Of a stretch of DNA of 47,543 bases, positions 6,993 to 15,853 are shown piece after piece. The translations under genes and the position numbers were made by a program. The DNA is taken from NCBI GenBank assembly GCA_902749685.1, contig CACVKW010000302.1, positions 1-47,543 on the forward strand, given 5' to 3'. Under the pieces are notes generated by a model. The model saw only the letters and a program-made list of their open reading frames with translations, ran no database searches and was not told where the DNA came from. How positions within the stretch are numbered: the first letter of the stretch is position 1; each line of letters opens with the position of its first letter. Source of the DNA: Olavius sp. associated proteobacterium Delta 1. Its GTDB lineage: Bacteria > Desulfobacterota > Desulfobacteria > Desulfobacterales > JAFDCJ01.

Positions 6993-8285
6993 GTGAAGGA
7001 GCCGATTATTGTCCCTAAAAGACCGAAATTTTTTTACGGCTGGGTCGTTGTGGGTATTTCTTTCCTCACACTTGCTATAGGCGGCTCCACCAATGGGTCG
7101 TTTTCGATATTTTACCTTGCCATCTTAAAGGAATTTCACTGGACCAGAGCGGATACGGCCTTGGCCTTCTCCCTCAGCATGCTTGTGTTCAGTGCCTGCG
7201 GACCCCTGGTTGGCTGGCTGTTTGACCGGTTCGGTTCACGAAGGATCATGCCGTTCGGGGTTATCGTTCTTTCGATTGGGGTATTGAGTTCGAGTTTCAT
7301 CTCTTCCTTATGGCACCTTTACTTTTGTTACGGAATCCTGATGGCTGCCGGTGTCACGCATATCGGATTCATCCCGAATGTGCTGATAATATCGAACTGG
7401 TTTTTCCGGCATCGAGCCCTTGCCCTCGGCATTGCACACGCCGGGCGAGGTGTGGGCACGCTTATTCTGATCCCACTGATACAGTATGCTATTCAGACCG
7501 TGGGGTGGCGGAATGCATATCTCCTGCTGGGAGGGCTCGTATTTATCGTTCTTTTTCCTCTGCTGACCATATTCCAGCGGGGCAGCCCCCGGGAGAAAGG
7601 ACTGACTCGGCTGGGCGACCCGGATAGCGCCTCGAAAAGCGAGGGCATGGAGAAGCGTTATGGCGACCCTTCCTTGGCTGAGGCAATACATTCTTATCGG
7701 TTTTGGACCCTGGGTATTCTCGGTATTATACGGGCTGCCGGATTTTCAGGTCTGTTTGTTCATGCGGTTGCTTTTATGGATGACGTGGGCTACCCGACGA
7801 TTCTTGCGGCCACCATACTGGGGCTGGCTGCAATTTTTCGTGCCGGTGGTGGAATCGTGGGAGGATTTTTCTCCGATCGGTTCGGTCGAGAATCCACCTT
7901 CACCGTCTTCAGCGTGCTGACATTCGCGGGTACATCGGTTCTGATTTTCTCAAATCCGGAATCACCTATCTTGATCTATATTTTCGCAACTCTATACGGG
8001 CTTGGCTCAGGAGGCACATCGACGATTTCTTCTTCTCTCCAGGCAGATATCTTTCAAGGTAAAAATTTCGGCCTCATATTCGGTGTCATTCAAACCGCCA
8101 CTGGAATCGGAGCCGCTCTCGGACCCTGGCTGACGGGTTTAATCTATGATACCCTAGGAACATATATACCCGCCCTTCAAGGCATGCTGGCAATCCATGT
8201 GATTTCAGTCGTCGGCATATGGATCGTTGCGCCCCGAAAGGTGCGTCCCATTGGACGTGCAGCAAGCAAAATGCCGGGGAGGTAA
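6993..8285 (+). CDS. MFS transporter (monocarboxylate / oxalate-formate antiporter-like)
   Basis: This is an inner-membrane major facilitator of about 430 aa with 12 predicted hydrophobic segments. It opens PKRPKFFYGWVVVGISF, typical of the monocarboxylate-porter-like branch. The loop 2-3 motif GWLFDRFGSRR and its repeat in the second half (GGFFSDRFGRES) are present. The frame is open back to TTG 6936, but GTG 6993 has a GAAGAGG site at a proper distance, so I prefer it. The neighbouring minus-strand enolase-superfamily enzyme suggests uptake of a small organic acid or betaine. The substrate is not deducible from sequence alone. Confidence 0.9.
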   Translation: MKEPIIVPKRPKFFYGWVVVGISFLTLAIGGSTNGSFSIFYLAILKEFHWTRADTALAFSLSMLVFSACGPLVGWLFDRFGSRRIMPFGVIVLSIGVLSSSFISSLWHLYFCYGILMAAGVTHIGFIPNVLIISNWFFRHRALALGIAHAGRGVGTLILIPLIQYAIQTVGWRNAYLLLGGLVFIVLFPLLTIFQRGSPREKGLTRLGDPDSASKSEGMEKRYGDPSLAEAIHSYRFWTLGILGIIRAAGFSGLFVHAVAFMDDVGYPTILAATILGLAAIFRAGGGIVGGFFSDRFGRESTFTVFSVLTFAGTSVLIFSNPESPILIYIFATLYGLGSGGTSTISSSLQADIFQGKNFGLIFGVIQTATGIGAALGPWLTGLIYDTLGTYIPALQGMLAIHVISVVGIWIVAPRKVRPIGRAASKMPGR

Positions 8286-8452
8286 TGTTTCAGACCCATT
8301 GACAATATTAGAGTCATAATTGTCATTTCATTGCATTTTATACGGGGATCTCCCTTAGTGAAATTGCTGAGATAGAATTCATTTCACCTAAATGCACGGT
8401 ACTATTGCTTTTAACTACACTTCGCCCAGTTGTTTGGGCAACTTTAGGATTT

Positions 8453-9556
8453 TCAATGGATGTCCAGTACAGGCACGCCCAGAATGTCCAAGTGTGGCTG
8501 GATGCCCAAACCGGGATCATTGGACGCCGCCATTCGGCCACCTTGACGCTGGGGTGCTCCTGACGCGATACTGACAGTAACATAACTGTTGAAGTCGGTT
8601 GAAGTAAATAGCATTTCAGCTGGCGTACTGTGTGCTAGATGGGCGATTGCGGCGGTGACGATATCGCCACCCCAGCTGTCCTCAATTGTCATAGCGATAC
8701 CCAGTGAGACGCAAAGATCGCGGGCCTGAGCCGCTTTGGTCAAACCACCAAATTTATTGATCTTGATGTTCACTACGTCCATGGCGTCGTCGTTCCGACC
8801 GCGCAGCAGCATGTCAATTCCGTCAATGGATTCGTCAAGAACGAAAGGATGATTGGTGCGACGGCGGATTGATAAACATTCCTCGTAGGATAGGCACGGT
8901 TGCTCGATATAAACATCGACGTCGTGCACCTGCCGTACAACTTTGGCGGCGTCGTGCATCAGCCAGCCGGTATTGGCATCAGCCACCAGAATATCGCCAG
9001 GTTGCATGACGGCAGCAACCGCCCCAATCCGCTGGACATCGGTGTACGGATCGCTTCCCACTTTAAGTTGGAACCGTCGATACCCCTCGGCACGATATCC
9101 TGCTGCATTCTCCGCCATTTGCTCGGGTGATTGCTGCGATATTGCCCGGTAGAGAATAAAATCATCTCCATATCGGCCTCCCAGCAGATTGCAGACTGGC
9201 TGCCGCGCCGCCTGCCCCGCAATATCCCAGCACGCCATGTCGAGGGCTGACTTGACGTAAGGATGGCCCTTCATTACCCGATCCATGCGCCAATTTATCT
9301 TGCTCAATTGGCAGGGATCTTCGCCGAGTAAATCGGGCGCCAATTTTGCTATTCCAGTGCGTACTCCCTCCGCATAAGCCGGCAAATATACAGGACCCAA
9401 GGGGCATACTTCGCCATGGCCGGTAATGTCCTTGTCTGTTTCGATTCGCACAACCGTACTGTCGAAGACCTCGACTGATTTACCACCCGACCACTTATAG
9501 CTTCCTTCGTATAATGGTAAGTCGACCTGGTAAGCTAGTATACGCCGGATTTTCAT
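8453..9556 (-). CDS. Enolase-superfamily enzyme (mandelate racemase/muconate lactonizing type), possibly cis-3-hydroxy-L-proline dehydratase or hydroxyproline-betaine epimerase
   Basis: The 367 aa have the N-terminal capping domain (MKIRRILAYQVDLPL, then SGGKSVEVFDSTVVRIET) and the barrel domain of the MR/MLE subgroup. Visible elements are the second-strand lysine region FQLKVGSDP, the metal ligands DANTG, EQPC and LDESI, the second catalytic lysine region INKFGG, and EDSWGGD. The WSGG and VEVFDSTVV stretch recalls characterised cis-3-hydroxy-L-proline dehydratases and 4-hydroxyproline-betaine epimerases (from memory). AGGAGG precedes the ATG. It is convergent with the MFS gene. The family is secure; the exact reaction is only suggested. 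Confidence 0.88.
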   Translation of the reverse strand: MKIRRILAYQVDLPLYEGSYKWSGGKSVEVFDSTVVRIETDKDITGHGEVCPLGPVYLPAYAEGVRTGIAKLAPDLLGEDPCQLSKINWRMDRVMKGHPYVKSALDMACWDIAGQAARQPVCNLLGGRYGDDFILYRAISQQSPEQMAENAAGYRAEGYRRFQLKVGSDPYTDVQRIGAVAAVMQPGDILVADANTGWLMHDAAKVVRQVHDVDVYIEQPCLSYEECLSIRRRTNHPFVLDESIDGIDMLLRGRNDDAMDVVNIKINKFGGLTKAAQARDLCVSLGIAMTIEDSWGGDIVTAAIAHLAHSTPAEMLFTSTDFNSYVTVSIASGAPQRQGGRMAASNDPGLGIQPHLDILGVPVLDIH

Positions 9557-9761
9557 TGGCCACCTCCTATAGTTCGCTTTGTCATCTTGTTTCAGTCTAA
9601 TCGTTTAGTCCATAGTAAAACACCATCACTTGTGGAAGACAATAGATTTTTTATGGGATTAAATTAGGAATTCTGGTTATCTACAATAAGCATGTGAGGT
9701 TGATTTTTGGATTCCCATATCAATATATTGAGCGATTTCCACCGGTAGTCAGCCTCTATAA

Positions 9762-9838
9762 AATAAAGGGGTCGCAATAGAATAAAGGGGTCGCGTTTTC
9801 ATTCTTCACTAAATGTCAAGAATGAAGACGCGACCCCT
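9762..9838. repeat. REP-like palindrome (GGGGTCGCG...CGCGACCCC) with direct half-copy
   Basis: Arms of ~21 bp (AGGGGTCGCGTTTTCATTCTT and its complement ending at 9838) pair with one mismatch around a 12-base loop. A direct half-copy AATAAAGGGGTCGC lies at 9762-9775. It belongs to the same family as the GGGTCAAGTCTTCATTC elements at 35436 and 44990. The rest of 9557-10061 holds no supportable gene. Confidence 0.75.
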
Positions 9839-10061
9839 ATGTCATTCTGTAGCTTTGATAATTTTGTAGATTTAACCTAAATTTATCAATATAGTTAAAA
9901 ACACCCTTGTTTTTTTTCAAATAAATGATAAAATACATGGTAATTTCTGTGAAAGTTGGTCGCCGTTACGTTCTCAGAACGTGTCGGATGCTGATTTTAG
10001 GGTTAATTATGTAAACTTGAGCGAAATCTTTTTGTTGTCATCCAAATATAGGGTTCAAATT

Positions 10062-11432
10062 ATGTATCGAAATGCACTGAAAGACTTGAAGGGCTGGAAA
10101 AATCAAAAAAATCGTAAACCTTTAGTCTTGCGAGGAGCCAGACAGGTAGGCAAGACTTGGCTGGTTAGAAAGTTTGCCAAAGAAGAATTTAATCACTTAA
10201 TAGAAATAAATTTTGATGATACACCAGAGCAGGCAAAACTTTTTGTCAAAGGCGATGTCGCTCGATGCCTGCAGCTATTGGAAATCGAACACAATCAGGA
10301 TATCATACCTGGTAAAACCCTTATATTTTTGGACGAGATACAAGCCGTACCTGAGATTCTCCCTTATTTACGATATTTTTATGAGAAACGACCGGATATA
10401 TTTGTTGCAGCAGCTGGTAGTCTTTTGGAGTTTTTATTGTCTGAACATGGTTTTTCGATGCCCGTTGGTAGAATAGAATATTTGCATCTTGGGCCGATGA
10501 CATTTGAGGAGTTTTTATTGGCAATGGATCAGCAGCGGCTGGTCTCATTTTTATCCGGCATCCATCCTCATGAATCCATTCCGGAATCGATACATCAGAA
10601 GCTATTATATTTTTTGAAGCTTTTCTGGATCGTTGGTGGAATGCCTGCTGCTGTAGCTGCATATAGGAGCTCAAAATCATTTCAGAGTCCAAACAGAGAA
10701 CATGGGATTATACTTCAAACATATGAAGATGATTTTTCAAAATACCGCAAACGTATCTATCCACAAAGAATCCGAAAAGTATTTCAACGAATACCGGCAT
10801 TGGTGGGAAAGAAGCTTAAGTATGTCAATCTTGATCCTAATGAGAGATCAAAAGACCTGGCGGACACACTTGATCTTTTGGAAATGGCAAGAGTTATTTT
10901 CAGAGTTCACCATAGTGCAGGCAATGGTGTGCCTCTTGGAGCAGAGATGAAGGCAAAAGATTTTAAACCACTTTTTTTGGATACCGGATTAATGACTCAA
11001 TCACTTGGGCTTAATCTACCGACTCTAGAAGTTGTTAAGGATTTAACTTTGGTAAACAATGGTGCGGTTGCGGAACAATTTATCGGTCAACACCTTCTTT
11101 ACCAATATCTTAGTTACGAGAAACCAGAATTGTATTACTGGAACAGAGAGAAAAAGAGTTCTTCAGCAGAAGTGGATTACTTGTTAGCAGTTGAAAACGT
11201 GGTTGTTCCTGTCGAAGTCAAAGCGGGAGCTTCGGGATCATTAAAATCACTTCAGGTTTTTTTGTCTGAGAAAAGGGCCCCTCTTGCACTGCGTTTCAAC
11301 TCCATGACACCGTCATTAACGGAATTAACTGTGCAAATCAATGGCACGCCCGGACATTCTTATCTATTTCTTTCATTACCGCATTATCTCGTCTGCCAGG
11401 CAAAACGTCTTTTGAAGGAAGTGATGGGGTAA
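10062..11432 (+). CDS. AAA_14 / DUF4143-family ATPase
   Basis: This is a stand-alone P-loop ATPase of the archaeal/bacterial AAA_14 plus C-terminal DUF4143 class. It shows Walker A GARQVGKTW, Walker B IFLDEIQ, a GSLLEFLL sensor region and the VPVEVKAG nuclease-like tail. The frame opens at 9981, but MYRNALKDLKGW at 10062 is the usual start for this family and is preferred. Length (456 aa) is normal. The cellular role of the family is not settled; members are often horizontally transferred and strain-variable. Base composition is more A/T rich than the neighbouring glp genes, consistent with acquisition. Confidence 0.9.
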   Translation: MYRNALKDLKGWKNQKNRKPLVLRGARQVGKTWLVRKFAKEEFNHLIEINFDDTPEQAKLFVKGDVARCLQLLEIEHNQDIIPGKTLIFLDEIQAVPEILPYLRYFYEKRPDIFVAAAGSLLEFLLSEHGFSMPVGRIEYLHLGPMTFEEFLLAMDQQRLVSFLSGIHPHESIPESIHQKLLYFLKLFWIVGGMPAAVAAYRSSKSFQSPNREHGIILQTYEDDFSKYRKRIYPQRIRKVFQRIPALVGKKLKYVNLDPNERSKDLADTLDLLEMARVIFRVHHSAGNGVPLGAEMKAKDFKPLFLDTGLMTQSLGLNLPTLEVVKDLTLVNNGAVAEQFIGQHLLYQYLSYEKPELYYWNREKKSSSAEVDYLLAVENVVVPVEVKAGASGSLKSLQVFLSEKRAPLALRFNSMTPSLTELTVQINGTPGHSYLFLSLPHYLVCQAKRLLKEVMG

Positions 11433-11590
11433 AATGATAAGCAAAAGTTTTTTCAATTTTACAATTTGGATAGTCTTGCAGAAATATTAGCACTCGGTAA
11501 TGAATTAAGTTCAGAATAATCCCATTTTATTGATAAATTGGCTCAATATCAAGTTAATGTCTCAATATTGTTGACTACAAATGACATCTG

Positions 11591-12877
11591 CTAAGGTCTG
11601 AGGCTACTAAATGATTTAACGGCCCCGTAGGCGGTTGCCACAGACAGCCCCGACCCGCACTTCATCCGGGTCCAGTCCTGATGGGCCAGGATGATGCCGG
11701 CGGCAAAAAGGTTTTCAAAGGCCGGTTGCCCGCCTGTGCCCAGTGGCCGCAGCATATCATCGGTTTCGAGCCCGGCCAGGTTGATGGCGTGGCCGCTGGG
11801 TTCAAATAAGCGATCGCAGTGCCAGAGTTCCCTGTTCTCCGGTTGAAATACCGGCAGATCAAAAATGGGCTCCGTCACGGTTGTGTGATCGGAGTGCAGT
11901 CCGCCGCCCAGGAACCGGCCGGTTGAAAGCAGAACCGCATATGCTTTGATGCTGTTCTCATGTTCGGTTCGACCAGTATCCAGTGTAATCTCGCCTTCTG
12001 ATGTTGGTGTTGCTTTCAAGACCTGCTTTTGAAACAGGCAGTGCACGTTATTGGCCGGCAAAAACCTGAGAAAAGCTTCCTTGAGGCGCATCCCCGGTAT
12101 GGATGGCGGCATAGCCGGAATCTCAAAAACAGGTTTGCCCAGCAATTCACCGAGTTCATCAATAACCTGGTCGGGCCGGTGTATCCCCAGTACCGCGGGC
12201 AGCCCTACATATTCTACATCCTTGACATGGGCTTTGATTAATTCGGCCAATTTTTGACGATACTGCGCAATCTCCAGGTCCCGGGCCAGTGGCACCGGAT
12301 TGATCTCATGGACCTGGTCACCGTAAATTGATGGAACGCTCAAGGCCTTCAGCCCCGGCCATTCTGTTTTCAGCCGTTCGACCAGCAGGTCGGCGCTAAA
12401 GCCTTTGAGGCCTTTAAAATCAGCTATCAGGCAAGGGGCTTTACTGGATAAAGCCTGAACACCCGGCCACATGGTTTGCGGGATGCCGTGGGTAGTTTTA
12501 ATTGCACCAAAGGCGGTGATTAAATTCGAATTCCGTTCATCCTCAAAACGGTAGGGCCGGCCGCCATCATTCAGGAGTGCATAAAATTCCTGAAGTGCGG
12601 CTTTAATGTCTTCCGACGGGATATGTGCATATGGATGACCGAAAATATCTCTTACTACAGCGTCAATTGCTGCCCAGGGATCCTGCCACGATTTACCGCT
12701 TTCGACCGGGTGAACCCCCATCAGATCGATCAGGCCGCCGGTAAACCAGGATTCCGCCAACGATCCCATGATTACGGTTGTAAGTCCGCGTTTGGCCGCA
12801 AACACGGCTGCTGCCATTCCTGCCATACCCGCGCCGATGATGGCGAGGTCAAATTTTTGGTTACTAGCATCAATCAT
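11591..12877 (-). CDS. glpB: Anaerobic glycerol-3-phosphate dehydrogenase subunit B, second copy
   Basis: This FAD/FMN-type GlpB subunit (428 aa) starts FDLAIIGAGMAGMAAAVFAAKRGL with the dinucleotide-binding GxGxxG. It ends in the GSGLSVATAYGAVKS region. It is a close paralogue of the protein at 19241-20527, collinear over the full length with scattered substitutions. Both the coding region and ~180 upstream bases are duplicated. Upstream it is followed only by a truncated, frameshifted piece of glpA, so this copy lacks its catalytic partner nearby. It may be decaying or may pair with the intact GlpA. Confidence 0.93.
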   Translation of the reverse strand: MIDASNQKFDLAIIGAGMAGMAAAVFAAKRGLTTVIMGSLAESWFTGGLIDLMGVHPVESGKSWQDPWAAIDAVVRDIFGHPYAHIPSEDIKAALQEFYALLNDGGRPYRFEDERNSNLITAFGAIKTTHGIPQTMWPGVQALSSKAPCLIADFKGLKGFSADLLVERLKTEWPGLKALSVPSIYGDQVHEINPVPLARDLEIAQYRQKLAELIKAHVKDVEYVGLPAVLGIHRPDQVIDELGELLGKPVFEIPAMPPSIPGMRLKEAFLRFLPANNVHCLFQKQVLKATPTSEGEITLDTGRTEHENSIKAYAVLLSTGRFLGGGLHSDHTTVTEPIFDLPVFQPENRELWHCDRLFEPSGHAINLAGLETDDMLRPLGTGGQPAFENLFAAGIILAHQDWTRMKCGSGLSVATAYGAVKSFSSLRP

Positions 12878-13069
12878 TTTTAGCGTCTCTTTAGCATGTG
12901 CTAATAAAACTTTAACAGTAAAGTTTTTGCATATCGTAATAGATAATTTTCTCGCAAAGCCGCAAATCCCGCAAAGGTAAATTGTAAGTTAAATCTTGGC
13001 GTCTTCGCATCTTGGCGAGATACTTTTTCCGAGCCTGTTCGCCTGGCGCTCCGCCCTAGACGGATCCGG

Positions 13070-13507
13070 TTACGGCAGTTCAAGGTCAAATAGTCCGCAA
13101 TACACCGCTTCCTGCAGTTCAGCCTGTTTGAGCTGTTCTCCGAAGAGCACCGCGCGCTGCCCTTTCCAGCGTGTATTGGTAAAATGCTTGAGGTCGGCGA
13201 TGCCCTGGTTCTGATGAAATGCGCCCTGGCCGTACAAATGGGCGGTCAGGCGCAGGCCGCAATAGGTTCCCTGGCAGGCGCCTTTGCCGATCCGGCTGCG
13301 GGCGCCGATATTGTGAACAAAACTGATTCCTTCTGAATCGCGGAATTGTTTACAATGGTTTGGACCGCGCTTTTTGGCACCATCTCACATTTGCACAGGA
13401 TAATATCATCGGGCCGCTGGTTTTCCAGCCAGGTTTTGGGCGAGAGACCCGGTTCGGTCCATTCGCGGTTCAATGTCGACGGCAGGGGTTCATGCCGTGT
13501 TTGGCAG
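13070..13507 (-). pseudogene. Truncated, frameshifted glpA 3' fragment
   Basis: This corresponds to the last ~145 codons of the intact glpA (stop TAA at 13070-13072 matching 20720). Compared with that copy it has single-base deletions near 13315-13330 (GTGAACAAAACTGATTCC versus GTGAAGCAAAACTGGATCC), which break the frame. The rest of the gene is missing upstream of 13507. One Cys of the BFD-like cluster region also differs (CKCEM versus CECEM in the intact protein). It is not expected to give a functional product. Confidence 0.88.
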
Positions 13508-13515
13508 AAAAATTA

Positions 13516-13577
13516 GGTGTCAAACCTTGATCAGTGATTAATCGAATATAATTAGTCACAAATCAAGATTTGACACC
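13516..13577. repeat. REP-like hairpin (GGTGTCAAA...TTTGACACC) at the duplication breakpoint
   Basis: The outer arms GGTGTCAAACCTTGAT and ATCAAGATTTGACACC pair with one mismatch. Inner arms GTGATTAAT / ATTAGTCAC extend the stem. It begins 9 bases after the end of the glpA fragment, which suggests that this palindrome took part in the rearrangement. A further TTTTTGACACC half-site follows at about 13583. Confidence 0.7.
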
Positions 13578-13748
13578 AAGCTTTTTGACACCAAGCCTTT
13601 TTTCATTCCAAGGTCAAGATTTAAGTTTATTGCTCAGGAAGAGATCCTTTGAGGTTGATTCGGTAGCCAGGTCTGGGCCAGGGAAGGACAAAAATGCCTT
13701 CTTTTACAAGAAAATGCCAACAAATATTCATGACCACAATCTTCACAT

Positions 13749-13886
13749 TTAACGCTTGCAATAGGGATGATAGCCGGCAACCCGGTAACCTTTTATGCGG
13801 CTTTCCAGCAGTTTGTGAACTATATAGACGCCATTCCCGGAGACCATGGGCCTGACAATGCGAATGGATTTGTTAAGGATTTGCAT
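13749..13886 (-). pseudogene. N-terminal remnant of a family-4/GT1-type glycosyltransferase
   Basis: The 45-residue frame reads MQILNKSIRIVRPMVSGNGVY and continues with VHKLLESRIKGYRVAGYHPY. This resembles the first strand and loop of GT4 glycosyltransferases (a glycine-rich SGNG loop followed by a helix). It starts 8 bases downstream of the methyltransferase stop, as in an operon, and ends at a TAA after ~12% of a normal gene. Confidence 0.5.
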
Positions 13887-13893
13887 ATGAAAT

Positions 13894-15102
13894 TCACTCT
13901 GATACTTTACGCGCTGCGAATGTGACCGTGCTGGTTATCAAATCAGCAAGATCGATGCCTGGATGCACAGCTAAACATTCTTTCATTATTTTCTGCGTTA
14001 ATTGACGCTGTTGCGAGACCGGTGCAGCGTGCTGTTGCCAATAAAGAATTTGAAATCCTTGCCGAACGAGTTGATGTTGTAACTGATGTATTGGAATCAT
14101 ATTTAAGCTATCAGTGATCCATCGTTTGGCGAATTCCGTTTCGAATGGCCTTAGTTCATCCATATATCGCAAATAATCTTTTAGGTTGATTCTCACATGT
14201 CCCCACGGACTATCGAGAATGCCCAATGCGTGTCCGCCGTTAGGGCAGAAGAAGGGATTGTAGCCATGAATCATTAGACCGCCGGTTTTCAAAATGCGAT
14301 TCATTTCTGCGAATGCCGCTTCCGGCGAATCCAGATGTTCAAGCACACTGGCCGAATAAATAATATCCATGTCATTGCTGCCAAAGTCAGTTTGACGAGT
14401 AATGTCTCCGATCTTGAACTCAGCTGGCGAAGTTATTTTTTGCTTAATGTACTGCGGTAATGGGCTCTGATTTTCATTTTTGCCGTAATAATTGTCGACC
14501 CCAAAAACGTGAAAACCGAGTCGTTCAAAGGCAAATATCGAGTAGCCGCCGGAAATATAGCCGATTTCCAAAATTTTTGGTTTGGGGCGAACAGGAAGAC
14601 TAACATCAAAGAGCTTAAGTTTTGAAAGTAAAACTTTATGCTCTTTTCGATAGATTGAAATCAGTGAGCGAATCGTGTCGTCAGAAGGGATGCGTACGAA
14701 AGAATCAGGGAAAAATAGGTTTTGACATCGTTTAATTGCCGGGTCTGCGACTGCTTTAATATCTGATTGTGACTTTTGTAATGTACGCGTTCCGATAGCT
14801 ATATTTAGGAAGTTAACTTCCTGAGGGGATAACAAGTTTTTTTCGTTAAGTGACTGCAATGCCCCAAGGGCAGGGAAAAATTTCCAACCGGGTTTTATTG
14901 AATATCGATAGAAATCTAAAACAGGCAACTTTCGACCATCTGAAGTATGAAAATAAAGGTCCTCGGTTGCAGTGTTATCACTTGTAGCACTTGAGCAATA
15001 AAAATTAAGGTAATGATTGACACTCTTCGTTAATAGTGCGGTGACACGGTAGAATTGCTTTTGGAGAAAGGTAGAGTTTTTTAAAGAATTCAATTTTTCC
15101 AT
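13894..15102 (-). CDS. SAM-dependent methyltransferase (type 11), surface-polysaccharide style
   Basis: This 402-aa protein has a class I methyltransferase domain at about residues 190-330: motif I LEIGYISGGYSIFAFERLG (a modified E-x-G-x-x-x-G), acidic VFGVDNYYG, and motif IV IIYSASVLEHLDSPEAAF followed by LKTGG. The first ~180 residues are a non-catalytic extension without a recognised motif. The downstream glycosyltransferase fragment suggests it once belonged to an O-antigen or exopolysaccharide cluster. A+T content is higher than in the flanking glp genes, and it sits between mobile-element remnants, so it was probably brought in on a foreign segment. Confidence 0.85.
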   Translation of the reverse strand: MEKLNSLKNSTFLQKQFYRVTALLTKSVNHYLNFYCSSATSDNTATEDLYFHTSDGRKLPVLDFYRYSIKPGWKFFPALGALQSLNEKNLLSPQEVNFLNIAIGTRTLQKSQSDIKAVADPAIKRCQNLFFPDSFVRIPSDDTIRSLISIYRKEHKVLLSKLKLFDVSLPVRPKPKILEIGYISGGYSIFAFERLGFHVFGVDNYYGKNENQSPLPQYIKQKITSPAEFKIGDITRQTDFGSNDMDIIYSASVLEHLDSPEAAFAEMNRILKTGGLMIHGYNPFFCPNGGHALGILDSPWGHVRINLKDYLRYMDELRPFETEFAKRWITDSLNMIPIHQLQHQLVRQGFQILYWQQHAAPVSQQRQLTQKIMKECLAVHPGIDLADLITSTVTFAARKVSE

Positions 15103-15121
15103 TGCGCCTTTTCCATTAGCT

Positions 15122-15424
15122 GTGATGCAAAATTTAATTTTATTTTCAATATTTTTACGTTTGAAGGGCCGGTATCAATTATTCGGATCAAAGGGCGGCT
15201 GGCAGCCTTTATTGGCAATGATGAAATCAAAACCAGCTTGCACGCAAGCCGCAACACTGGACCAACTCAAAAATTCGCCGTCAGCGCGAAGTAACACCTG
15301 CTGCACGCAGCCGGGCAGATGATCATTGATCTTTAGGATAAAATCCGCGGCTTCCTTACCGCTGAGGGTTTGGCCCTTACGAAGCTTGCCGATCAGATAC
15401 TCGCGTAATTTTGGGGACGTTAAA
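15122..15424 (-). pseudogene. Transposase fragment (DDE, IS1380/IS4-like)
   Basis: A reading frame interrupted by one TGA (15175-15177) encodes KLREYLIGKLRKGQTLSGKEA, then LPGCVQQVLLRADGEFLSW and FDFIIANKGCQPPFDP. The RADGEF and FDFIIANKG blocks are typical of IS1380-type DDE transposases. Both ends of the gene are missing. The TGA replaces an expected Trp codon (NNW followed by Y), so it is a nonsense mutation rather than a recoding site. Confidence 0.65.
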
Positions 15425-15434
15425 TTATAACTTT

Positions 15435-15745
15435 CTAATCCTGTATAAGCTCTATTGGTTCAGTTTTGGCGATCTTCTCACTACGCTTTACCGAAATACT
15501 TACCGATGGCTGTGAGACACAAGGTTTTTTGGATACTTCTGTGGCGCTGAAACCCATTTTTCTGACTGCGCATTAGCCCAATAAACTGCGTGCTTTGACT
15601 GTGATCGGGTGCTTGCCGGCCGTCCACACCTGCTCAAGATCGATACCCGACTTCGCTGATACTTGAGTCGTTAATTTTTCTAAGTCATACCCCGGAGTTA
15701 TAAGCTGGTAGCGCTCTTCTAACCGTTCTAATGAAGACCTGACCC
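15435..15745 (-). pseudogene. REP-associated tyrosine transposase (RAYT) C-terminal remnant with adjoining REP half-site
   Basis: In one frame it reads LERLEERYQLITPGYDLEKL, then VKARSLLG, TAA (15573-15575), CAVRKMGFSATEVSKK and SQPSVSISVKRSEKIA. This is the DnaA-like helix-turn-helix tail found in many RAYTs (Y1_Tnp plus C-terminal domain). The HUH catalytic domain is absent and the frame has an internal stop. Directly upstream, AATGAAGACCTGACCC (15730-15745) is a half REP closely related to the other REP arms in this window, as expected for a RAYT and its own repeat. Confidence 0.7.
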
Positions 15746-15853
15746 TTTGCTTTGTTCTTCTTGGGGGTCAGGATATCGCACCGGGCTCCGCCGGGATTGG
15801 AAGCGGGGAGGCGCGAGCGCCTCCCCGCTTTAGCGGAGATCCGGCCCCGGAGG

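Larger units (their letters stand above)
11591..13507. repeat. Partial duplication of the glpB-glpA locus (copy 1)
   Basis: This 1.9-kb segment is homologous to 19241-21158: glpB, the ~190-base intergenic hairpin spacer and the 3' end of glpA. Identity stops abruptly after TTTGGCAG at 13507, which corresponds to 21158 in the intact copy. Immediately beyond the break lies a REP-like hairpin (13516-13577). The spacer (12950-13020) contains a long palindrome TCTCGCAAAG...CTTGGCGAGA present in both copies. Confidence 0.9.

Noticed and set aside
11433..11590. Possible small gene after the AAA ATPase (frame ending near 11519)
   Set aside because: No start with a ribosome site and no recognisable family; only about 20 plausible residues.
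15175..15177. In-frame TGA in the transposase fragment as a possible selenocysteine codon
   Set aside because: It falls where a Trp is expected (TGG to TGA), the gene is already truncated at both ends, and no SECIS-like context is needed to explain it; a nonsense mutation is simpler.
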